Assembly (NCBI GenBank): GCA_964651385.1
Contig: CAZYYM010000005.1
Coordinates: 1-64,000 of the forward strand
Reading direction: 5' to 3'
DNA: 64,000 bases
DNA from: GCA-001735895 sp964651385
GTDB taxonomy: Bacteria > Pseudomonadota > Gammaproteobacteria > GCA-001735895
Part shown: piece after piece, positions 34,995 through 44,239 of the stretch
Position numbering within the stretch: the stretch's first letter is position 1
Layout of the letters: each line of letters starts with the position of its first letter
Program-made: the position numbers and the translations under genes
The notes under the pieces: generated by a model
The model's input: the letters and a program-made list of their open reading frames with translations, nothing else
The model's database searches: none
Told to the model about the DNA's origin: nothing

Positions 34995-37900
34995 AACTCG
35001 ATTACCTGTCGCAGTGCCGACTGGTAAATTGTCGTGGCCATTTCGGTAAATTCTGATTCGTCGAGTGGGTGAGCGCTTACACCACGAAGCGCGAGTCGAA
35101 CATAGTCGTCATCTTTATCACCAGGTATCCCCCGAGAGACGACGCCTTGCCATTGACTACGGGCGGCAGAATCCGACTTTCCGCCAGAGCATTTTTCGGC
35201 CCAGCTAAAACTCGCGCCAGGAAACACCGGTAATGGGCGAGTCGCACCGATTAAAAACAGGTCGCAATAACGGCCCAATTGCACCAGTGCTGCGCTTTTT
35301 TCAACGGCAGTCAATTGGAAATGCCGGTCACCGCAAATCAGAGTGGTCGTTTCGCTGGATTTTAGCTGCTGGTTTGCGCATAACACCAGATGATCGAGCC
35401 ATATGGCTAGTAGATATTTACCTTTCATTGACGCGGTGGTGTAGTGCATTAAACCTTTACCCGGATAATATTGTCCCACTTGCCCGGACAAATCATAACC
35501 ATTGTCAAACCGATGATAAAAACGAATTACCTGCCTGCCTGGACTCCGGTAGCTTTCCAGTACCGGCAACAGGCTTTGTAACTGTGATTCGATGGTTTGA
35601 AAATTCAGTTCAGCCGCATAACCATGGGGTAATCCAGCCTCGGCTTTGAGGTTTTCGATGCCGATTTCCTTGTGATCGAGCATGGCATTGGCGATACGTT
35701 GTTTAATCGACCACAGATCGAGGGCGTCGAGCTCAAAAACTTCGTCGTCTTCGACCTGTTCCGCCTGTTCCAGCCGCAGGTTCAGGCTGTGATTAAAGAA
35801 AAACCGGATAGGATGAGCAACGAACCGTTTTAACTGATCAAGGTCGATTTGTGGTTTTTCCGCAGGGACTGGAGTCAGACCTTGACGCGGCCAGACCTTG
35901 CCTTCCGGCGCCGACGTCGATGCCTGCAAGGTGGACGCGATGTTGCACCAGTATCGATCATAGCCAGGTATCGAGCCCAGATAGTTTTCCGCTGCGAAAG
36001 CTTGCATCGGATGTTCTGTAGTGATGGACCGGCTAACTGACTCGCAATCCAGGACAGTCAGATTATTATCGATGAATTCGAGCAACTCACCGACCAGTAC
36101 CGACGGCTGCCGCGGGCTATTGTCTTTCAGACTACGGCCACTATAACTAATGTATAAAGTTTGTCGTGTACAAAGCAATGTCTCTAGCATGAGGTAGCGG
36201 TCTTCGTCCCCTTTTAACGGGTCTCCCGGTTGCCAGTGTTTTGCCATCAGATCGAATTCGAGCGCATGCTCACGACGCGGAAAAGCCGGATCGTTCATGC
36301 CGATCAGGCAGATCACCTTAAACGGTAGGCTGCGCATCGGCCGCATACCACAAACGGTAATGCCACCGGAAAACAGACGACCGAGTACATCGCGACTGGC
36401 TAACTGGGTTTCCATCCAGTGGTTAAGCAATGCCGGCGTTATCAGGTTGCTGTCGGCTATGCTTAGTGCGTCGATGCAGTCTCGGATAGTCTGTAGATTC
36501 GATTCCGAGTTATCCTGTGGCAGAAAAAAATCGCTGAGCAATTGATTTAAGCGGAGCCGCCAATCGCTACCGCGACAATCGCTAGCCAACTGACGACCCC
36601 AGTATTCGAGCCGGTCAAAGAAATTCCAGAACTTAGCCACGCTTTCGGCACGAGATCCTTCTACGTTTTCAAGCGGCGCGATGCCACTCCAAAGTGCATT
36701 GTCGCCAAATGCAAAGCCGGCAAATATACGCTGCCGAGCCTGTTGCCAGGTGTTTTGAATGGTCGCAGGTAAATGCAGGCTCTTCTTATGATTGCCATCG
36801 ATACCCCAACGCACCGCCGCGTTTTCGAGAATATCACGTATTTCCTTGAGCGCCTGATTGTCGATATCGAAGCAGCGCCGGATCTCTTCGACCTGCAATA
36901 GCGACACTATGTCCGAGTGGGCAAAGCGGCTGGTTGGTAATTTCAAAAGTTGTAGAAAGCTCTGTACCAGCGGGTGTTCTTCGGCGACGGTGGTGTCCGA
37001 CAAATTCCAGGGCAGATAGGGGCGCGTCTGATTTTCGTCGCATTGGAATACCGCTTCGATATAGGGTGCATAACGGCTGATTTCGGGCGTCATGACCAAT
37101 ATGTCTTCAGGGCTCAGAGCTGGGTCATGATCGAGCATGGCCAGTAACTGGTTATGCAGAACCTGACATTCACGCATCGGGCTGTGACAAATGTGAAGCG
37201 ACAGGGACTTATCCAGCCCGGTCACGATAATAGTATCACCGCTGATATCGAAAATACTTTGTTGCACTGCATGCAGCAGGGAAGCCGTACCGGGCGCCTG
37301 ATAGTCATCGAGCGCACAGCTTAATTGCGCATCCTGGTCGAGTATTAAATCCTGCAAAATCTGACCCTGCCTTCCCCAGGCTGCTAGCAATTCGTTGCCC
37401 GTTTCGTAATATTCGGCATGGCTGGGGTTTTTCAGGCGTAATTTCGACAGAGCCCGCGTGCTTTTTAGATCAGCCCAGTATTGATCGGTGGGACTATGTT
37501 GATACAGTCGTATAGAGGTATGTTGTGCGAGAGCATGAATGACTTCAATAAATAGCGGTGGCAGATTCGACAGTGCAAACAGACTGATACGCTCGGGCAG
37601 ATTGGTTGGACTTTTGGCCTGTTTCAGTTTTGTAATTAAATTTTCCAGAATGGCGACGCGATGATGCACCGTATCTTCCAGCAATGCCTGCCAGATCTGC
37701 GATTGCCAATGATTGTCGGTTTGCCGACTCCAGTCTCGAATGAGCGCGGGACGGTACAATTGATAGCGATCAAAACAGTCGGCAATATGGTTTGCGAGTT
37801 GCCAGCATTTGATATCAGCATCGTCGGCGTTTAAGTAATGTCGCAAGCGATTGAAAGTTGGCTGGTCGAGCAGATCGGGCAGACAGGCGAAAATTTGCCA

Positions 37901-38179
37901 ACTCATGCTATCCCGGTTTAACGGGTCACTGCCGGGGACGTCGTCCATCATTTTCGATGCAATTTCCCATATCCAGTTTGCGGGTAAAGGATATTGTATA
38001 TTGGCCGCGATCCCCTGCTGCTGTGCGATTTGTAAATTCAGCCAACGCGACATCGCATAGCTCGGAACGATAATTGTTTCCGATGACAAAGGACTGGACA
38101 GAGGTCGATCGACAAGCTCCTGACTCAGGCTTTGATATAATCTTTCAATTCGATTGGAGCTGTAAATCATTAAGGCCAT
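34991..38179 (-). CDS. recC: Exodeoxyribonuclease V gamma subunit (RecC)
   Basis: Scaffold and Chi-recognition subunit of RecBCD. The 1062-residue protein starts MIYSSNRIERLYQSL (possibly at the third-codon-later ATG, 38170) and contains HICHSPMRECQVLHNQLLAML and GGITVCGMRPMRSLPFKVICLIGMND, conserved in RecC. It is somewhat shorter than E. coli RecC (1122). First gene of recC-recB-recD on the minus strand, with the two-component genes downstream in the same direction. Confidence 0.95.
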   Translation of the reverse strand: MALMIYSSNRIERLYQSLSQELVDRPLSSPLSSETIIVPSYAMSRWLNLQIAQQQGIAANIQYPLPANWIWEIASKMMDDVPGSDPLNRDSMSWQIFACLPDLLDQPTFNRLRHYLNADDADIKCWQLANHIADCFDRYQLYRPALIRDWSRQTDNHWQSQIWQALLEDTVHHRVAILENLITKLKQAKSPTNLPERISLFALSNLPPLFIEVIHALAQHTSIRLYQHSPTDQYWADLKSTRALSKLRLKNPSHAEYYETGNELLAAWGRQGQILQDLILDQDAQLSCALDDYQAPGTASLLHAVQQSIFDISGDTIIVTGLDKSLSLHICHSPMRECQVLHNQLLAMLDHDPALSPEDILVMTPEISRYAPYIEAVFQCDENQTRPYLPWNLSDTTVAEEHPLVQSFLQLLKLPTSRFAHSDIVSLLQVEEIRRCFDIDNQALKEIRDILENAAVRWGIDGNHKKSLHLPATIQNTWQQARQRIFAGFAFGDNALWSGIAPLENVEGSRAESVAKFWNFFDRLEYWGRQLASDCRGSDWRLRLNQLLSDFFLPQDNSESNLQTIRDCIDALSIADSNLITPALLNHWMETQLASRDVLGRLFSGGITVCGMRPMRSLPFKVICLIGMNDPAFPRREHALEFDLMAKHWQPGDPLKGDEDRYLMLETLLCTRQTLYISYSGRSLKDNSPRQPSVLVGELLEFIDNNLTVLDCESVSRSITTEHPMQAFAAENYLGSIPGYDRYWCNIASTLQASTSAPEGKVWPRQGLTPVPAEKPQIDLDQLKRFVAHPIRFFFNHSLNLRLEQAEQVEDDEVFELDALDLWSIKQRIANAMLDHKEIGIENLKAEAGLPHGYAAELNFQTIESQLQSLLPVLESYRSPGRQVIRFYHRFDNGYDLSGQVGQYYPGKGLMHYTTASMKGKYLLAIWLDHLVLCANQQLKSSETTTLICGDRHFQLTAVEKSAALVQLGRYCDLFLIGATRPLPVFPGASFSWAEKCSGGKSDSAARSQWQGVVSRGIPGDKDDDYVRLALRGVSAHPLDESEFTEMATTIYQSALRQVIEL

Positions 38180-38402
38180 TACAAATAGCTTGCTCCTTTG
38201 CCGGCAGTGATGATCGAGGGGTCCATTATAGCCAGATTATGGCTCACCAAATGAGCCAGCTAATGCGAGGTTTTTTAATCATTCAGATAATTAATTACCA
38301 GGGTTCAGACAATTGATGGATGATGTCTGCATTTTGCACTATTATGCGGGGCATTAACCAGTAATTGCTGGCAAAATAAAACCTCAGGTTTTCCCGGATC
38401 AC

Positions 38403-39314
38403 ATGACTGATCAAATAAATCCAGACAATGGCACGCGACGCGTTATCGATGATGACGAGTATATTTATTTTGATGGATACTGGATACGCTATTACCCACC
38501 GTTAGAAGATACGCTCGGTAACCGTAAGCGATTAATCGACAGCCTGACCCGCCGTGCTTTCCATCATACCGAAGCGGGCATTAATACTCCCGGACAGAGT
38601 CTGGAGCAGGCGCGTGCGGCCTATGAGAAACAATCTAATCCGCAACGGAAACGCGTCAATGCAGCGATGTTGGCAGGTGCGCTTTTTAACCGAGCGACGG
38701 ATTTGTTTACTTCAATAGTGGATCTCGGTGAATTGGGTGTCAAGGTGAGTAAAAGTAATGAACTCATGCGGCAGTGCAGTTCCTGTTTTCAGGAAGCATT
38801 AACCCTCGGTCAGCAGGTAAAGCACTATAGCGGCTGCGAAGGGCTTGATGAAATCTGGGGGGAACCTTTTAAAGCATTTACGCTGTCGCCGGACGATTTT
38901 TATAAATCCCGATTCATAAAAATTGCGCAAAGTAAAAGCGATATTGATTTGATCACCGAGTGCATAATTGAAACTTTTTGCGGCGTTCCAATATTTGCTG
39001 AATTACACGCTGTTTTGATCGAGTTCGGCGAAGCCGCCAAACAGGTGTCGGAGACTATGAAGACAGACCCGATTATTTTTGAAGTATGGCCCAACTTCGT
39101 TGCCCTTGCAGAAACGATTATTAGTTTTCAACCTGATCTGGCCGATGACTCGGATCAGATGCTGACAATGCGCACGGCTCAGGGGCGGGCCTTGTTACTC
39201 GAAGGCAAGCAGCTGCTCGGCTATATCGCCGGTGCGCGAATTCCCATGCCGCTGAGTACTGCGCGATATATTAAAAAATGTCAGGCGTACGAGGCGCCGT
39301 TGACAGATAACTGA
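38403..39314 (+). CDS. Conserved-looking soluble protein, unknown function
   Basis: A 303-residue protein that I do not recognise. It starts with an acidic segment (MTDQINPDNGTRRVIDDDEY), followed by FDGYWIRYYPPLEDTLGNRKRLIDSLTRRAFHH-like text, and is predominantly helical by composition, with no signal peptide, membrane helix, Walker motif or Cys cluster. A weakly hydrophobic segment (about 195-215) looks amphipathic rather than membrane-spanning. It is isolated: divergent from recC across 223 bases and convergent with mmsA. Codon choice resembles the neighbours, and the length makes a chance frame unlikely. Confidence 0.8.
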   Translation: MTDQINPDNGTRRVIDDDEYIYFDGYWIRYYPPLEDTLGNRKRLIDSLTRRAFHHTEAGINTPGQSLEQARAAYEKQSNPQRKRVNAAMLAGALFNRATDLFTSIVDLGELGVKVSKSNELMRQCSSCFQEALTLGQQVKHYSGCEGLDEIWGEPFKAFTLSPDDFYKSRFIKIAQSKSDIDLITECIIETFCGVPIFAELHAVLIEFGEAAKQVSETMKTDPIIFEVWPNFVALAETIISFQPDLADDSDQMLTMRTAQGRALLLEGKQLLGYIAGARIPMPLSTARYIKKCQAYEAPLTDN

Positions 39315-39397
39315 AGGATCGAAACATAAGACTGTGGCAAAATAGCCGATATTAATTGAGTTAAATACAAAAGCCGAATTTTTCTTATAGAGAGTCG

Positions 39398-40924
39398 TTA
39401 TCTAAGTACCGGCATAGAAAATTCAGCGCCCACGCCACTTTCCTGCCAGCGTGCTGTCACGGTTTTGACCTTGGTATAAAATCGCAGTCCTTCCATACCA
39501 TACTGATTATGATCACCGAATGCCGACGATTTCCAGCCGCCGAAACTATGGAAAGCCAATGGTACCGGAATCGGTACGTTGATACCGACCATGCCAACTT
39601 CTACCTTGTCGGCATAGGTGCGTGCAGCCGCGCCATTTTTGGTAAAGATAGAAGTGCCGTTGCCATAAGGGTGGTCGCTAGCCAGTGACAGACCTTCGTC
39701 GAATGAAGCGACCCGCATAATCTGCAATACCGGGCCGAAAATCTCCTCCCGGTAGGAAGTCATTTCGGATTTAACTCCGTCAATCAATGAGCCGCCGAGG
39801 AAGAAACCGTCTTCATTACCCTCGCATACATAGCCTCGACCGTCGACGACCAGTTCGGAGCCTTCGTCCTGCGCCATCTGAATATAACCAATAACTTTCT
39901 CCCGGTGTTCTTTAGTAACTAATGGGCCCATTTCCAGGTTAGTGTCGGTGCTATTGCCAATCCGTAAAGCTTCGACCCGTGGCTTAAGAATATCGATTAA
40001 TTTATCAGCAACTTCATCGCCGACACAAACGCCCACCGATATCGCCATGCACCGCTCGCCTGCAGAGCCGTAAGCCGCGCCCATTAGTGCATTGGCGACA
40101 TTTTCAAGATCGGCATCGGGTAGAATCAGCATATGATTCTTCGCACCGCCCATGGCCTGACATCGTTTTCCATTGGCGGTTGCAGTCGCATAAACGTATT
40201 GCGCGATTGCAGTAGAGCCGACAAAACTTACCGCTTTGATACGCGCGTCATTAAGCAGCGTATCGACCGCTTCCCTGTCACCGTTGATGACGTTGAATAC
40301 ACCCGGTGGCCCACCGGCTTCAATAAATAATTCGGCCAAACGCAACGGACAGGAGGGGTCCTTTTCCGATGGTTTCAATACCACGGTATTCCCGGTAACC
40401 AGCGCCATGCCAGCCATCCACAGCGGAATCATGGCCGGAAAGTTAAAGGGTGTGATTCCGGCGACAACGCCAAGCGGTTTGCGCATCGAATAAATATCGA
40501 TACCGGAGGCGACATTGTCAGAAAACTCACCCTTTTGCTGGTGCGGGGCGCCACAGGCAAATTCCACGACCTCGATACCGCGTAAAACTGAACCCATGGC
40601 ATCTTCGATGACTTTACCGTGTTCGTTGCAAATCAGCGTAGCCAGTTCATGCTGGTGATCGTACAATAATTGCACGAATTTGGTCATGATACGCGATCGC
40701 GCCAGTATCGAGGTCGATGCCCAGGCCGGGAAAGCCTGTTGCGCGACAGCAATCGCTGCCTCAACTTCGGTTTGGCAGGCTAATGGCACTTCGCTGGCCT
40801 TGATGCCATGACTCGGGTTATAAACATCACCAAAACGACCGCTGACACCAGAGATACGCTCACCGTTAACAAAATGGTTTAGCTGAGGGATTCCTGAATT
40901 GACGACTTCTGCCGGTTGACTCAT
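39398..40924 (-). CDS. mmsA: Methylmalonate-semialdehyde dehydrogenase (CoA-acylating)
   Basis: Converts methylmalonate semialdehyde to propionyl-CoA (and malonate semialdehyde to acetyl-CoA) with NAD and CoA, in valine, thymine or inositol breakdown. The ALDH fold is clear: GITPFNFPAMIPLWM, KPSEKDPSCP, GGPPGVFNVINGD, and the catalytic Cys292 in AGERCMAIS. MmsA-type enzymes carry arginine-containing CoA-binding sites and start PQLNHFVNG as here. I use the ATG at 40924 (508 residues); the frame extends to 40957. It stands alone without other valine-pathway genes. Confidence 0.93.
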   Translation of the reverse strand: MSQPAEVVNSGIPQLNHFVNGERISGVSGRFGDVYNPSHGIKASEVPLACQTEVEAAIAVAQQAFPAWASTSILARSRIMTKFVQLLYDHQHELATLICNEHGKVIEDAMGSVLRGIEVVEFACGAPHQQKGEFSDNVASGIDIYSMRKPLGVVAGITPFNFPAMIPLWMAGMALVTGNTVVLKPSEKDPSCPLRLAELFIEAGGPPGVFNVINGDREAVDTLLNDARIKAVSFVGSTAIAQYVYATATANGKRCQAMGGAKNHMLILPDADLENVANALMGAAYGSAGERCMAISVGVCVGDEVADKLIDILKPRVEALRIGNSTDTNLEMGPLVTKEHREKVIGYIQMAQDEGSELVVDGRGYVCEGNEDGFFLGGSLIDGVKSEMTSYREEIFGPVLQIMRVASFDEGLSLASDHPYGNGTSIFTKNGAAARTYADKVEVGMVGINVPIPVPLAFHSFGGWKSSAFGDHNQYGMEGLRFYTKVKTVTARWQESGVGAEFSMPVLR

Positions 40925-41090
40925 GGCTGTGCCTATAGAATTATACGAAGATGGCATGCAGTATAAAGGAGATATTTCTGTAATCCAATAGTGTAATATT
41001 CACAATCATTCTGCATAAGTACACTAATGAATGATGGGTTACTGAGGCTACGAATTCACACGCATAATCCCCATGCTGGGGGGAGAATAT

Positions 41091-42965
41091 TCAACGTTTG
41101 TCGCCTCTTAAATGGAGCACAGTATTGGTAAGTCTCTCGAGCGTTGCATCATTGGCTGAAATTAATTCTCCGGCGACAAGATCAATTTTGCTAAACCTGC
41201 GACGAGGGGAAAACCGGGTCATCGCATTGCCGTATTTACGGCTGAAAAAACTACCCCATAAACCGCTTAAAGCCAAAGGCATAACAGGAACCGGGTCTTG
41301 TTCAAGTATACGGCTGACACCCGCCTTGAAATGGTTCATCTCTCCATTGGCGGTAATTTCTCCTTCCGGAAAGATACAGATGACTTGATCGTTCTGTAAT
41401 GCATCACTGACCTGTTCGAAAGCCACCCGCATCAGTTCGGGATCCTCTTTGGCGCCGGCAATGGGAATTGAATTTGCGGTTTTAAATATAAACGATAAAA
41501 CTGGTATCTGGAAAATTTTGTAGTGCATGACGAAACGGATCGGTCTTCGAATGCTACCGATAAGCACCAGCGCATCGATAAAACTAACGTGATTGCAAAC
41601 CAATACCAAAGGCCCGTTATCGGGAATGTTATCGAGATTAAATTTGCGCACTCGGTATATGGAATGGACGACTAGCCAGACCAGCAGGCGCATGATAAAT
41701 TCGGGTACCAGCATAAAGATGATTACCGCGACCGCTACATTCATCAATGCCATAATTAGAAACAGAGTCGGAATCGTAATACCCACTTTTAATGCGAACA
41801 AACCGTACAGCGACGCCACGACCATAAACAAAGCGTTCATTACATTGTTTGCTGCGATAATGCGCGAGCGTTTGGCGGCATCGCTCCGTTGTTGCACCAG
41901 TGCATAAAGCGGTACGATGTAAATGCCGCCTGAGACACCTAGCATAAGGATATCGATCATCAGGCGAAAATTGCCAGCGGCGGCAATAAATACAGCCGGT
42001 GTCACCAGAACATCGTCGGAAGAGGCCAACGATTGATTAAGATAGATATCTACCCCAAACAGCGTCAACCCCAGCGCGCCAATCGGCACCAGACCAATTT
42101 CTACCATGCGCCCGGAGAGTTTTTCACAGAGAAAAGATCCGATACCGATACCAATAGAAAACATCGCCAATAATGTAATATAAACCTGTTCGTCGCCCGC
42201 CAGATCGTAGCGCACATAATTTGGTAACTGCGTGACGTAGGTAATACCGATAAACCAGAACCAGGATATGCCCATAACCGAATAAAATACGCTAGTGTTC
42301 TGGCGAGCGTCGCGCAGAATATTGGCAGTTTGCCTGAACAGATTAAAACTAATTTGCAACTCAGGCGCGGCAGACGGCAGATAGGGAATCGAACAACTTG
42401 CCCAATAACCGAAGCAGGCAATCAGTACCACCGCTACAGCGATAGTACCGACACCGAAGCCGATAACAAATACACTGGCGATGAGTCCGAGCAATATGGC
42501 GAGAAAGGTTCCGAATTCGACCAGGGCGTTGCCGCCAACCAGTTCCTGATCTTTTAGCGCCTGTGGCAGTAAACTGTATTTAACGGGCCCAAACAATGCC
42601 GATTGCGTACCCATTAAAAACAGGATGCCGATCAACATTGCCGTGTTTTCAGTAAAAAAAGCGATGGCGCCCAGAAGCATAATCAGAATTTCGAGTAATT
42701 TTAAGCGTCGGATGAGCATAGACTTTTCAAACTTGTCGGCAAGTTGTCCGGCAATCGGTGAAAACAGAAAGAAGGGCATAATGAACAAACCTGCAGCAAT
42801 ATTAACCAGCATATTGCTCGTTTCCTGGCTGATGCTGGCGGCCTGAAAAGCAATCAATATAGTCAGGCCGTTTTTGAATAGATTATCGTTAAAGGCGCCG
42901 AGTAACTGCGTCACAAAAAATGGCAGAAATCGCCGACTGCCGAGTAGTTTCACGGAGTCCGACAT
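41091..42965 (-). CDS. LplT-like MFS transporter fused to PlsC acyltransferase
   Basis: A 624-residue fusion. Residues about 1-410 are a 12-helix MFS transporter starting LGSRRFLPFFVTQLLGAFNDNLFKNGL, typical of the lysophospholipid transporter LplT. From about 430 a PlsC-type acyltransferase follows with the catalytic NHVSFID (His about 458) and FPEGEITANGE. Together these suggest flipping lysophospholipid inward and reacylating it at the inner membrane. E. coli keeps LplT and Aas as separate proteins; the acyl-ACP synthetase domain of Aas is absent here, so acyl donor supply must come from elsewhere. Known as a fused family in other proteobacteria. Confidence 0.9.
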   Translation of the reverse strand: MSDSVKLLGSRRFLPFFVTQLLGAFNDNLFKNGLTILIAFQAASISQETSNMLVNIAAGLFIMPFFLFSPIAGQLADKFEKSMLIRRLKLLEILIMLLGAIAFFTENTAMLIGILFLMGTQSALFGPVKYSLLPQALKDQELVGGNALVEFGTFLAILLGLIASVFVIGFGVGTIAVAVVLIACFGYWASCSIPYLPSAAPELQISFNLFRQTANILRDARQNTSVFYSVMGISWFWFIGITYVTQLPNYVRYDLAGDEQVYITLLAMFSIGIGIGSFLCEKLSGRMVEIGLVPIGALGLTLFGVDIYLNQSLASSDDVLVTPAVFIAAAGNFRLMIDILMLGVSGGIYIVPLYALVQQRSDAAKRSRIIAANNVMNALFMVVASLYGLFALKVGITIPTLFLIMALMNVAVAVIIFMLVPEFIMRLLVWLVVHSIYRVRKFNLDNIPDNGPLVLVCNHVSFIDALVLIGSIRRPIRFVMHYKIFQIPVLSFIFKTANSIPIAGAKEDPELMRVAFEQVSDALQNDQVICIFPEGEITANGEMNHFKAGVSRILEQDPVPVMPLALSGLWGSFFSRKYGNAMTRFSPRRRFSKIDLVAGELISANDATLERLTNTVLHLRGDKR

Positions 42966-43010
42966 ATTGACGTTCCTGTTTTAAATCGGATTATTCTACT
43001 ACAGGCCCGG

Positions 43011-43077
43011 GTAGGTGCGAACCAATATGAAAACCCTTTGGTTTCAATTGCGGGCAGATACCTGGATCTGCCCCTAC
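43011..43077. repeat. REP/BIME-like palindromic intergenic element
   Basis: Two nested hairpins (AACCAA 43020-43025 with TTGGTT 43038-43043; GGGCAGAT 43052-43059 with ATCTGCCC 43066-43073) are bracketed by complementary GTAG and CTAC ends (43011-43014, 43074-43077). GTAGGTGCGAA and GGGCAGAT..ATCTGCCCCTAC resemble dispersed intergenic palindromes of many proteobacteria. Only one copy is in this window, so repetition is not shown. A structured 5' leader for the downstream transporter is the alternative. Confidence 0.5.
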
Positions 43078-43082
43078 GGATG

Positions 43083-43110
43083 ATTTCCCGATACACTGCG
43101 GGAAATTTTT
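43083..43110 (+). terminator. Terminator-like hairpin in the leader of the DMT transporter
   Basis: ATTTCCCG (43083-43090) pairs with CGGGAAAT (43099-43106) around an eight-base loop, with TTTT following. No plus-strand gene ends nearby (the nearest is at 39314), so if used it would act as an attenuator ahead of the gene at 43125, or serve only as part of the palindromic element. Confidence 0.5.
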
Positions 43111-43124
43111 AGCGGTATCAATTC

Positions 43125-44027
43125 GTGATCATGCACTCCGCCAGTCTCTACCTGGCTACTGTTTTAATTTGGGGATCAACCTGGTTTGCTATCAAGTTCC
43201 AGCTCGGTGTGGTCGAGCCGGAAGTGTCCCTGGTTTACCGTTTCGCACTGGCGTCGCTAATGTTATTAATTTTTTGTCTGTTAACCCGACGTCGTCTGGT
43301 ATTCACACCCGGGCAGCATGGTTTTATTGCTTTGCAAGGCTTGTTTCTGTTTTCTTGTAACTATCTGATATTTTACTGGGCAACAGGTTTGCTGACTTCA
43401 GGAATAGTCGCACTTTTATTTTCGACTGTTATTTTAATGAATATCATTAATTCAGCTATCTTTCTGCGCGCGCCGGTTAGGCCACAGGTAGTCATTGGCG
43501 CATGCATCGGTATCGCCGGTATCGCTACTATTTTCTGGTCGGAAGTCAGTTCGGTAGAGCAGTCTGGTGATAGCTGGCGTGGTTTATGGATGTGTCTTCT
43601 GGCAACCTTTTTTGCATCTATTGGCAATATCCTATCCGCGCGTAATCAACTGAACGATATTCCGGTGGTGCAGACCAATGCTTTGGGGATGGCTTACGGT
43701 GCGATTATCATGTTGGTTTTTGCACTGATCGGTGGTGCTAATTTTGATTTCGAAAACACGCTGAGTTACGGTTTGTCGCTGGTCTATTTAAGCGTATTTG
43801 GTTCTATATTTGCGTTTGGCAGTTACCTGACGCTGATCGGGCGAATCGGTACCGATAAAACCGCTTATGCCGCCGTGCTTTTTCCAGTGATAGCTCTCGG
43901 TCTCTCGACTGTATTCGAAAACTATCATTGGACACTCGGCGCCTTTGGAGGTTTTGTATTAGTACTGGTTGGAAATTATGTAGTCTTACGCTCTAAATCG
44001 ATAAGATCGGGTCACCCATCAAATTAG
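43125..44027 (+). CDS. EamA/DMT-family transporter
   Basis: Inner-membrane carrier of the drug/metabolite transporter superfamily, about ten helices in two EamA halves. Typical features are ATVLIWGSTWFAIKFQLGVV at the start, YRFALASLMLL, and in the second half YLSVFGSIFAFGSYLTLIGRIG and KTAYAAVLFPVIAL. Substrate cannot be inferred. The start may be the GTG at 43125 or the ATG at 43131. It is preceded by a palindromic element and a terminator-like hairpin that could regulate it. Confidence 0.9.
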   Translation: MIMHSASLYLATVLIWGSTWFAIKFQLGVVEPEVSLVYRFALASLMLLIFCLLTRRRLVFTPGQHGFIALQGLFLFSCNYLIFYWATGLLTSGIVALLFSTVILMNIINSAIFLRAPVRPQVVIGACIGIAGIATIFWSEVSSVEQSGDSWRGLWMCLLATFFASIGNILSARNQLNDIPVVQTNALGMAYGAIIMLVFALIGGANFDFENTLSYGLSLVYLSVFGSIFAFGSYLTLIGRIGTDKTAYAAVLFPVIALGLSTVFENYHWTLGAFGGFVLVLVGNYVVLRSKSIRSGHPSN

Positions 44028-44239
44028 AAACATTGGGTGCTTGTTGGAGTACCCATATCCATTGGATCAGCCTGGCAGACCGAAAATTATCGGGCGCTAT
44101 GCCGTCACTAAGGTGGAACTCCTTACGTTATCTAAATCAATCGTTCGTGCAGACTTTGGTGATCCTGCTGCCTTTTCCTGGATTATACGTATATTGGCCA
44201 TCCGGCAAAGGCTCCCAGGTTAAACCGGTAATACCTGAT

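Noticed and set aside
38241..38257. Hairpin GGCTCA-CCAAA-TGAGCC upstream of the 303-residue gene
   Set aside because: The T-run is 13 bases away and alternative pairings exist; not enough for a terminator or regulatory RNA call.
43011..43110. Known riboswitch (TPP, guanidine, purine) before the DMT transporter
   Set aside because: None of the consensus cores I know matches; the block fits a palindromic repeat better.
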